A DNA stretch of 64,000 bases from Algibacter lectus (GTDB lineage Bacteria; Bacteroidota; Bacteroidia; Flavobacteriales; Flavobacteriaceae): NCBI RefSeq assembly GCF_900112395.1, contig NZ_FOLN01000012.1:1-64000 (forward strand), written 5' to 3'. The translations under genes were made by a program, and so were the position numbers. Of the stretch, positions 1 through 7,156 are shown piece by piece. Under the pieces are notes generated by a model. That model had not been told where the DNA came from. It was given only the letters and a program-made list of their open reading frames with translations, and made no database searches. Each line of letters opens with the position of its first letter. Position 1 is the first letter of the stretch.

Positions 1-55
1 GTAAAGGCAGTAATGTCATAGCCAAGTAGTACTAATAACCCATAGGCTTATTGTA
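1..55 (+). rRNA. 23S ribosomal RNA, 3' end (partial)
   Basis: The first ~55 bases read as the conserved 3' end of a Bacteroidota 23S rRNA (sarcin-ricin-distal terminal segment with the AGTAGTACTAATAACCC core). The gene is cut by the window edge, so only its terminus is seen. The exact 3' end is approximate. The 5S gene follows on the same strand after a ~145-base A+T-rich spacer, the usual 23S-5S order. Confidence 0.85.
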
Positions 56-199
56 CGCCTGTTTTTTTAAAACGAGAACAATATATTATATTATTTACAA
101 GTCATGTCTCTTATTTCAATATGTTAAGATATTTGTTTATCCTACGTGATAAACGCTGTATGCTAAAGGATTTAGATCTAATAGCGAGCAGCTATAACT

Positions 200-306
200 T
201 AAGGTGGTTATAGCGATGGGGCTCACCTCTTACCATTCCGAACAGAGAAGTTAAGCCCATTAGCGCCGATGGTACTGCATTTGTGGGAGAGTAGGTCGTT
301 GCCTTT
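200..306 (+). rRNA. rrf: 5S ribosomal RNA
   Basis: Contains the hallmark 5S core (CCGAACAGAGAAGTTAAGCC) and the GGTACTGC / GGGAGAGTAGGTCG segments. Bases 202-208 can pair with 298-304 to form helix I with G-U wobbles, which sets the ends to within a few bases. It lies directly before a strong terminator, closing the rRNA operon. Confidence 0.95.
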
Positions 307-310
307 TTTA

Positions 311-343
311 ATCCTCAACATTTATTTGTTGAGGATTTTTTTT
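311..343 (+). terminator. Rho-independent terminator of the rRNA operon
   Basis: A perfect 9-bp stem (311-319 with 328-336, ATCCTCAAC / GTTGAGGAT), 8-base loop, followed by seven T residues. It ends the 23S-5S transcript and insulates it from the retron island that begins 130 bases later. Confidence 0.9.
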
Positions 344-472
344 GTGCTAAACTCAACCTAAATAACCAAAGGTAAAGTGTATTGAATGAGTTGTTTATAA
401 TTTATAATTGCTTTTTTATTTTCTTCAATATGAGTTGATTGTATAATTCTGTATATTTACTTACAAATCGTT

Positions 473-3400
473 TTGGAATTGAAGATACAACAGCAAAAAA
501 AACTATATTTTACAGAAGGCAAATCCGATAAAGTATACGAAGTGGATTTATGTGAATCTGGTGGAGACTTATTCGTGGTAAATTTTCGATATGGTCGTAG
601 AGGAGCAACTTTAAGAGAAGGAACTAAAACAGTTTTTCCTGTAGATTATGAAGATGCACTGTCTATATTTAATAAGTTAGTCGAAAGTAAAAAGAAAAAA
701 GGATATAGTGAGAGCGGTTCAGTATCTATTCCTGTTAAACAGAACACTGCTCGAGAAGACACTATTTTAAAGTATTTGGAGCAAGCAATTGTTGGTACTT
801 ATTCTAGAGATTGGAAAGTCTCTAAAATTATTTTAAGATGTGCAGAACTTAATATTAAGTTAGCATCGACACTTATAGCTCGTTTTATTAATTCTAATGG
901 CGAATTTGAGCAATATGCTTCTATATATACGCTTTGTATTTTAGAAGATGATACACATGTTGATTCGATTTATAATGTTTTCAAAACTGAGAATTTTTCA
1001 AATAAAAGTGGTCGTGTTGCTGTTGCATATTGTCTTAAATATGGTAACGATAATGTAAAGAAGGAAATTCAAAATAAGATTTTAAACACGCTTCCATCAG
1101 AATTAGGAAATCATATAAAACATCCTAGATTATTTTACGCTGCATTAAAAGATTATTACCTCAAAGAAGAGAATATTGATGCTTCAGTTTTATATTATGT
1201 TTATTTATATAGTGATATAGAAAATTTCGATAGGGAAGAGCTATATCAATTCCTTGAAAGTATTCCGTTAAAAGTAAATACATTTAAATCTATTAGATAT
1301 ATTTATCGAGTGGCCCACTTATTAGACGACTATCAGTTTTTAGGCTTGTTATCTAAAAGAATGGGTGTTAGTACACCTGGATATACTTCTAATTATATAT
1401 ATATCGGTCAGCAATGGACTTCAGTAGATATTGAAAAGAAAAAAGAGAATCCTTCTGTAGCGTTTTCATCTAAAACACGAAAATATTTTAATAAAAACAC
1501 CTATAGCTTAGTTTATAAATTAAGTAAAACTGACATACCTGGTTATTTGGATTATGCAGTGGCTATGTTAGTTTCGTTAAATGATAAAACGGATAGAAAC
1601 GCTTCTAATGTGCAATACAATTATATTTATGATTCTGTAGAAAGACGCTATATTACTGAGCGTCGAATCTTTCCAAGATATCATGAGTTTACTGCACTAA
1701 TGTATGTGCTTTATGGTAATTCTACTTTGTTAAACAGAGATAATACTAAATGGTTTTATTCTGAAGATATTAAGTTGGAAGATCTAGAACGAGCAGAAAT
1801 TCTTCCAGAAGTTTGGAATAGCAACCCTGAGAAAGTACTGTATGTTTTAAGCCATGCTAAGAGTGAAGAGGCTGTGTTTTTCGCATTACGAATTATAAAA
1901 GTGAAAAAGAATATTTTAGATTCACTTTTGTTAGATGATTTACAACGTTTAGTTTCTCATTATCATCCTAAAGTTTTGGACGTGATTTTAGAATCTATAA
2001 AAAATAAATATAAAAACATACAACCTGAAGATGCTATCATGTTGGCATTATTAAGTTCTAAAAATGAAAGAGCTATAGAATTAGGGCTTGGTTGGCTTAA
2101 TTTTTATGAACGGGATTACTTTTCTCGAGATGAATTTGTAATCGGTTTATTACTAACTGGTGAAGTAAAGGTTATTGATTATTTAAAAACTTTATATGGC
2201 AGTATTCCTAAATATAATTTTATACTTAATTTAAATGCTTTGAAAGGCTTATTTCAATCACATTCTATCTATACTGAAGCTTATCTTTTAGAGGTAAACA
2301 ATTTAATAGGAAATACGACTTTTGGGAGCTTATTGAGTGATGTATCTTTGGAGGAGATTAATAAATTGGCATCTTCTAATAGTGTTACAAATAAATTATT
2401 TGCGGCTTATTTAGCTAAGCACAATAAAATAGAAACATTCCTATTATTTAAAGATTCGATAGATAAATATATTAATTCTGATGAAGCTAGATTAAGGCAA
2501 GTTGGTATTGAGTTATTATCTCAGTTTCCTGATCACTTTTTGCTAGAGAATAGTAAAAAGATTAGCGGTTTTTGTTTTTCTGAATACGAAGAAGTAAGGA
2601 CAGCAATACAACCAACTATAGAACGGTTGGTTAATTTAGACACTGATTTCAAAACAAGTCTTTTTAATAGCCTACTTATAGTATTGATTGAAGCAGAAAA
2701 ATATGATGGTTTACATGCTAACTGTTACAGCCTATTAACAGAAAACTATAAGCATTATTTAAATGATATTTCTCATGAGTTTATGTTTAAACTTGTGCTT
2801 TCTCATTACGAATATGCTCAAAAACTTGGCCTTCCTTTATTTAAACAACATATAGATTTAAACACGTTACCTGTTGAGAAACTTGTCTCTTTAGGTAATT
2901 CAGACATTTTTGAAATACGTAAAATGCTTCAAGATTATTTTCAGTTACATATTCCGAAGATTAATTATGAGTTAGAAAAGGCATTATTAATTTTTAATTC
3001 AAGTTGGCAAGATATTATAGATTGGGCTTGCGATTATTTTGAAAGAAGCATTGAAGAAAAAAACTGGACAGTTAACATGCTGTTATACGCTTGCGATCAT
3101 ACTAAAAACGAAGTACAAGCTTTTGGTAGAAAAATGATAACAGCTCATTTTAGGGAGGAGAAAGGTTTGCCGTTACTTATTAAACTACAAGAGCATCCTA
3201 CAAAGGATATGCAGTTTTTTGTAACGAACTATTTAGAAACATATGCTAAAGATAGTCCAGATGTTATTTTAAAACTGGAAACATATTTTAAAACGAGCTT
3301 ATTTAATATTAATACACATCGTTCAACTAAAACAAGAATTTATGCTTTTTTAGAACAAGAATCTGTTAAAAGTAAGGTGGTTGCAGAAATGACTGTACGT

Positions 3401-3523
3401 TTAATAAATAGTATTCTTGGGACAAAAACCATAAAAGATAGAAGTAATAACATTGATGTTTTACTGAGTATATATGATGTTTTTCCAGAAATTGAAGTTC
3501 CGTTATTAATAAAATCAAATTAA
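473..3523 (+). CDS. WGR-domain / armadillo-like repeat protein, retron-associated (ARM component)
   Basis: 1016 residues. Residues 8-80 form a WGR-type domain (degenerate signature RYGRRG at 39-44, with Tyr in place of Trp); WGR domains in PARP and MolR-type proteins contact nucleic acid. The remainder is helical, hydrophobic-periodic sequence like HEAT/armadillo repeats, without a recognisable catalytic motif. No ATG is available before the WGR core, so a TTG start at 473 is inferred; TTG 479 is an alternative. The next gene starts 4 bases after the stop, implying co-translation. With the SWIM protein and RT downstream it fits the ARM subunit of type XIII retrons as I recall that class. The molecular role is unknown; an effector or a sensor scaffold are both possible. 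Confidence 0.75.
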   Translation: MELKIQQQKKLYFTEGKSDKVYEVDLCESGGDLFVVNFRYGRRGATLREGTKTVFPVDYEDALSIFNKLVESKKKKGYSESGSVSIPVKQNTAREDTILKYLEQAIVGTYSRDWKVSKIILRCAELNIKLASTLIARFINSNGEFEQYASIYTLCILEDDTHVDSIYNVFKTENFSNKSGRVAVAYCLKYGNDNVKKEIQNKILNTLPSELGNHIKHPRLFYAALKDYYLKEENIDASVLYYVYLYSDIENFDREELYQFLESIPLKVNTFKSIRYIYRVAHLLDDYQFLGLLSKRMGVSTPGYTSNYIYIGQQWTSVDIEKKKENPSVAFSSKTRKYFNKNTYSLVYKLSKTDIPGYLDYAVAMLVSLNDKTDRNASNVQYNYIYDSVERRYITERRIFPRYHEFTALMYVLYGNSTLLNRDNTKWFYSEDIKLEDLERAEILPEVWNSNPEKVLYVLSHAKSEEAVFFALRIIKVKKNILDSLLLDDLQRLVSHYHPKVLDVILESIKNKYKNIQPEDAIMLALLSSKNERAIELGLGWLNFYERDYFSRDEFVIGLLLTGEVKVIDYLKTLYGSIPKYNFILNLNALKGLFQSHSIYTEAYLLEVNNLIGNTTFGSLLSDVSLEEINKLASSNSVTNKLFAAYLAKHNKIETFLLFKDSIDKYINSDEARLRQVGIELLSQFPDHFLLENSKKISGFCFSEYEEVRTAIQPTIERLVNLDTDFKTSLFNSLLIVLIEAEKYDGLHANCYSLLTENYKHYLNDISHEFMFKLVLSHYEYAQKLGLPLFKQHIDLNTLPVEKLVSLGNSDIFEIRKMLQDYFQLHIPKINYELEKALLIFNSSWQDIIDWACDYFERSIEEKNWTVNMLLYACDHTKNEVQAFGRKMITAHFREEKGLPLLIKLQEHPTKDMQFFVTNYLETYAKDSPDVILKLETYFKTSLFNINTHRSTKTRIYAFLEQESVKSKVVAEMTVRLINSILGTKTIKDRSNNIDVLLSIYDVFPEIEVPLLIKSN

Positions 3524-3527
3524 AAAC

Positions 3528-5156
3528 ATGCAATTTAATTATAAATACGGAAGCGGAAGTGCTGTTAATAATGGAGTATCTAGCACTAATGTTAGTTTTG
3601 CTCCAGATGTACTTCGCGATCCTACATTTTTTGTAGGGACTTTAGATAAAAAAATTCCGTTTAGAGAAGCTATCTCTGCATTGCATCATGTTGTGGTTGC
3701 AGATTTTAATTTTCAACCAAAAGATAATTCGGCTTATTTGGCTTGGTTAAAAGGTCAGGAAGAGATTTGGTTATCGGAGGCTAGTTCCGATTTATCGAAA
3801 TTGCGTTCAGAAATTCACGAGGTACGTGCAAAAATGGATGGACTTCGTAAAGAGCGTGACTCTATAATGAAACCTTATTATAAAGCACAAAGTGCCTATT
3901 TTAAGTTTTTATATAAAAGAGATATGGATGCTTGGATGGTTTTAGACCCAGTAATTACGGTGCATCCCGATCAAGTATTTTTTGAATGTTTTAGTAAAGA
4001 TGAATCTGTTTACGGTAAATTATCATGTGGATATGATGTTTTTAAAGATATTAATGAATTTAAGTGTGGTACCACAAACATTGATTATTCTAAGAAATTA
4101 TATGAAGAGTTTCAGAAAATAAGAACTTATAAAGAGACAGATTTTAAAATAGATCCTAAGGGTTTTGATGTTAAAACAACAGGTGAAGTTAATTATAGAG
4201 AAGTAAAAATTGATTTGCCTGATAGTTGGGTTCGTGGCTTTTTACAAGTGAGTACAGCAATGACCACTAAAAAAGTATCTTTTGAACTAGAAGCTATCGA
4301 TATTGCCAATTTTATTTCAGTTTTAAAAAGAAATAAAGAACGTAGGGGTCCTCGGTCTATTAAATACATTCTGAAACCAAATGAGCCTATTGTTGCAGTT
4401 TTTGAACCTTGGAATATTGAAATAGTCTGTAATCAATCGATTTATAAAGGAGATGAGTATGAGGAAATTAGAGTTTGGGGACGTAGACGTATTCTACTTT
4501 TAGAACGATTACTGCCAATAACCAACAAATTTAGCGTTCATCTTTTAGGTAACGGCATGCCTTCATTTTACACGGCACATTTAACCAATGATATGTATTT
4601 TACATTGGGGCTTTCTGGATGGACAGCGAACGATTGGACACAGTCAAGCCAATTAGAATTATTAGCACCTCGTGCGTTAGTGCCTGCTACAACTATGCAA
4701 AGTATTTATTTAGAATTACGAAATACGTGGTTTGCAAGCGAAACAGATTTGGCTAAAAATCTAAATTTAGATGTTACCACAGTTAATAAATCGATGGAAA
4801 CTTTTGCGCAAGCAGGCAAAGTAATTTATGATCTGAAAAATAAAGTTTATCGTGTACGCGAATTAAAACGTGATGGTATTGATATAGAATCGCTTCGTTT
4901 TTCTAGTGAAACAGATAAGGACGCATATAGGTTAATGGAACAAGGAGCGGTTGCTAACTTAAAAATTACAGAACAGAACGGCAAAGTATTGTTAACCGCC
5001 ACAGTAAGTAATAATTATAATACAGTTGTATTAATAGATAAAGATTTAAAAATTACAGATGCTAAGTGCAACTGTAATGAGTTTTATAAAAATAAAATGA
5101 CAAAAGGACCTTGTGCGCATATTTTGGCTACAAGAATCACTTTTGATAAAAAATAA
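3528..5156 (+). CDS. winged-helix / SWIM zinc-finger protein, retron-associated (WHSWIM component)
   Basis: 542 residues. A charged, probably coiled-coil segment lies at about 83-135, a winged-helix-like segment at about 388-446, and a C-terminal SWIM zinc finger with ligands C514, C516, C529 and H531 (CxC-x12-CxH). SWIM fingers bind DNA or protein and often sit beside helicase or transposase domains, but no DDE or helicase motif is seen here. It starts 4 bases after the WGR/ARM gene and ends 17 bases before the a1 arm of the retron RNA, so all components look like one transcription unit. In type XIII retrons this protein is listed as an accessory subunit; whether it binds msDNA or acts as the toxic effector is not known from sequence. 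Confidence 0.8.
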   Translation: MQFNYKYGSGSAVNNGVSSTNVSFAPDVLRDPTFFVGTLDKKIPFREAISALHHVVVADFNFQPKDNSAYLAWLKGQEEIWLSEASSDLSKLRSEIHEVRAKMDGLRKERDSIMKPYYKAQSAYFKFLYKRDMDAWMVLDPVITVHPDQVFFECFSKDESVYGKLSCGYDVFKDINEFKCGTTNIDYSKKLYEEFQKIRTYKETDFKIDPKGFDVKTTGEVNYREVKIDLPDSWVRGFLQVSTAMTTKKVSFELEAIDIANFISVLKRNKERRGPRSIKYILKPNEPIVAVFEPWNIEIVCNQSIYKGDEYEEIRVWGRRRILLLERLLPITNKFSVHLLGNGMPSFYTAHLTNDMYFTLGLSGWTANDWTQSSQLELLAPRALVPATTMQSIYLELRNTWFASETDLAKNLNLDVTTVNKSMETFAQAGKVIYDLKNKVYRVRELKRDGIDIESLRFSSETDKDAYRLMEQGAVANLKITEQNGKVLLTATVSNNYNTVVLIDKDLKITDAKCNCNEFYKNKMTKGPCAHILATRITFDKK

Positions 5157-5173
5157 TATTATATTTAAACCAT

Positions 5174-5404
5174 GGTAGTAATAAGATAAAAACCTTGCAT
5201 TTTGATTGGTGGATCGCCAATCTTGCTTACAGATACCGAACGCGTCACTGACTCGAACTTAACTTGTGAAATAGGTACCATAGTACCATTTCCGGTTAGA
5301 CTTCTACGAAGTGAAATAGTACTATGGTACCTATTTCACTGGAGTTGTTCAATTCAGTCTTGAGAATCGTACGAAGGGCATTCAAAATACATCTTATTGC
5401 TACC
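5174..5404 (+). ncRNA. retron msr-msd RNA (template for msDNA)
   Basis: Seen directly: a1 arm 5174-5187 (GGTAGTAATAAGAT) is complementary to a2 arm 5391-5404 (ATCTTATTGCTACC) over 14 bp with one G-U pair. Just inside a1 is an msr-type stem-loop (5204-5211 with 5215-5222, loop GAT). The rest is dominated by a long hairpin (5250-5359). This order (a1, msr hairpin, msd hairpin, a2, RT gene) is the standard retron arrangement. The priming guanosine cannot be assigned with certainty; G5197 in CCTTGC just after a1 is a candidate. No covariance search was run, so the boundaries rest on base pairing only. Confidence 0.8.
5250..5359 (+). repeat. msd long hairpin (inverted repeat)
   Basis: The core is a perfect 21-bp inverted repeat, 5266-5286 with 5319-5339. 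It extends inward after one C/A mismatch by 5 bp (5288-5292 with 5313-5317) and is capped by a 5-bp mini-hairpin (5300-5304 with 5308-5312). It extends outward through AACT/AGTT, GAAC/GTTC and GACT/AGTC blocks separated by small bulges. Each arm also contains its own GTAC...GTAC inverted repeat, so alternative folds exist. This is the size and shape expected of the reverse-transcribed msd part of a retron. Confidence 0.85.
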
Positions 5405-5417
5405 TTTTTTTTGTTAT

Positions 5418-6938
5418 ATGAGAAATAATTCTACGGAAAGAAGACAAGAAATTTATGATAAAATAAAGGCATCTTCTAAACAAGAATATATCCTTTCGGA
5501 AATGAAACGCTTAGGGTTTTGGAATGAGGGAGAACTTGATTTTAAAGCTGTAAATACGTTTTTTAACGAAGAAAGAGAATTATCTCAGAAACTTCAAAAA
5601 CTTTTAAAAGAAAAAAAAGTTATAGAAGATCCGGAAGCTTTTTTGGCTAAAAAACACCAAGAACGCAAGCTTGCTTCTAAACAATCTCAAAAAGCAACTA
5701 AAGAACGTCGTGAAAAAGAACGTTTGGAAAAGGCTGAGAGATGGCGTGTTTCTAAAGAGAAAGATATTATTTATTTGGGTGAAAATTATTCGCATCAATT
5801 AAATGAGCAGATATCTAATACCGAACGTTTAAAATCTAAAAACTTACCTGTTTTACATACAGCCGAAGATTTAGCGAAAGCTATGAATATTTCTATTGGT
5901 GAGTTAAGGTTTTTGTCGTTTTCAAGAAAAAACTCCAAAATTAGTCATTACAAAAGATTTCAAATGGCTAAAAAATCTGGTGGATATCGTTTAATCTCAG
6001 CACCTATGCCTAAGTTAAAAAAGGCACAGCACTGGGTGTTAGAATCGGTTTTAAATATAGTATCTGTTCACTCAAATGCACATGGTTGCGTTATAGGAAG
6101 ATCGATTAAAACCAATGCCGAACCACATGTTGGGAAAGCTGTTGTTATTAATCAGGATTTTAAGAATTTTTTTCCTTCTGTTACTTATGCGCGAATTAAA
6201 GGTGTGTTTTTAGCTTTAGGTTATTCTAATCAGGTTGCAACTATTTTTTCTCTTTTATGTTCGGAACCTAAAATACTAGATGTTTCCCTTTTAGGTGAAG
6301 ATTATTACGCGCAACGTGGCGAACGTTTTTTACCGCAAGGCGCCCCTACAAGTCCGGCGATTACAAATATTCTTTGTGAAAAGTTAGATTTTAGATTAAC
6401 GGGTTTAGCAAATAAATACGGTTTTACATACACGCGCTATGTAGATGATATTACATTTTCTGGCACTCATGATAGTTTTGACAAAATAACACCGCTTTTA
6501 AAATACTCTAGATACGTTGTAAATAGTGAGAATTTTAATTTACATCCCGAAAAATTACGCATCATGAAGCGTAATGCTAAACAAGAGGTTACAGGTGTTG
6601 TTGTTAACGAAAAAACTAATATTCCAAAAGGAGATTTAAAACGTTTTAGAGCACTTCTATTCCAGATAGAGAAAGATGGTATAGAAGGTAAATATTGGAC
6701 TAAAGGAGGTAATGTTTTGGCTCAAATAGATGGTTATGCAAATTATATTTTTCAGATAGAACCAGAAAAGGGTGTATTGTATAAAAAACGTGTAAATGTT
6801 ATATTAGAAAAATATAATTACAAGGAAAAACATAAAGCAACTTATGTACCAAAAGTTTTAGATAAACGTGAGAAGGCTAATAAACCGGATTCTGTTGGCG
6901 GTATTTTTAATAAAATCATGTCTTTCTTTAGAAAATAG
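5418..6938 (+). CDS. retron-type reverse transcriptase
   Basis: 506 residues from ATG 5418. An upstream in-frame TTG at 5397 lies inside the a2 arm of the retron RNA, so the ATG is preferred. Retron signatures are clear: NAEPH (NAxxH, region X, residues 233-237), motif A with D247 (QDFKNFF), the PQGAPTSP motif (306-313), the catalytic YVDD (341-344, codons at 6438-6449) and VTG in region Y (391-393). There is no maturase, HNH or intron RNA, which excludes a group II intron. About 150 N-terminal residues precede the RT core, including a Lys/Glu-rich probable helical stretch at 50-115; this is longer than in compact retron RTs of 300-350 residues. It would prime from a msr guanosine and copy msd into msDNA, and likely stays bound to its product. 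Confidence 0.93.
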   Translation: MRNNSTERRQEIYDKIKASSKQEYILSEMKRLGFWNEGELDFKAVNTFFNEERELSQKLQKLLKEKKVIEDPEAFLAKKHQERKLASKQSQKATKERREKERLEKAERWRVSKEKDIIYLGENYSHQLNEQISNTERLKSKNLPVLHTAEDLAKAMNISIGELRFLSFSRKNSKISHYKRFQMAKKSGGYRLISAPMPKLKKAQHWVLESVLNIVSVHSNAHGCVIGRSIKTNAEPHVGKAVVINQDFKNFFPSVTYARIKGVFLALGYSNQVATIFSLLCSEPKILDVSLLGEDYYAQRGERFLPQGAPTSPAITNILCEKLDFRLTGLANKYGFTYTRYVDDITFSGTHDSFDKITPLLKYSRYVVNSENFNLHPEKLRIMKRNAKQEVTGVVVNEKTNIPKGDLKRFRALLFQIEKDGIEGKYWTKGGNVLAQIDGYANYIFQIEPEKGVLYKKRVNVILEKYNYKEKHKATYVPKVLDKREKANKPDSVGGIFNKIMSFFRK

Positions 6939-6970
6939 AAATATTCATTAATTGATAGGATTTACTTTGC

Positions 6971-7136
6971 GGATGGTTGCGGGAGTGATAGAAACGGCAT
7001 CCTTTTTTATTTGATAAGCCTTATTATGCAAATTAGAAATTAGATTTCTAATATTGCTTTGAAGGTCACTTTAATAACCCTCTAAAAAAGATATAGTGGA
7101 TAGCACGGTTTTTATTTTTCTTAAAAACCCGCCCAA
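6971..7136 (+). ncRNA. candidate structured RNA, possibly 6S-like (6S-Flavo)
   Basis: The stretch between the RT and the convergent kinase has organised pairing: GCGGG 6979-6983 with CCCGC 7128-7132 as a closing stem, ATCCTTTTTT 6999-7008 opposite AAAAAA 7084-7089 and GGAT 7098-7101, and an internal 9-bp stem 7032-7040/7044-7052 extended by GCAA/TTGC. The segments GGGAGTGATAGAAACGGCATCC and ATATAGTGGATAGCACGG resemble an element I recall in intergenic regions of other Flavobacteriaceae. The long rod with an open central part recalls 6S RNA. Alternatively, GGATG 6971-6975 with CATCC 6998-7002 plus T6 could terminate the RT transcript. Family assignment is tentative. Confidence 0.45.
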
Positions 7137-7156
7137 AAAATCTTTGTTATTTTAGC

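Noticed and set aside
3528-5156. SWIM protein as a MULE-type transposase
   Set aside because: No DDE catalytic region, no terminal inverted repeats; the gene is embedded in the retron operon.
5250-5359. msd hairpin as a transcription terminator or IS end
   Set aside because: No T-run after the stem, far longer than a terminator, and flanked by complementary a1/a2 arms.
5418-6938. RT as part of a group II intron
   Set aside because: No maturase or HNH domain after the RT, no domain V-like RNA downstream; NAxxH and VTG signatures and the msr-msd region are retron-type.
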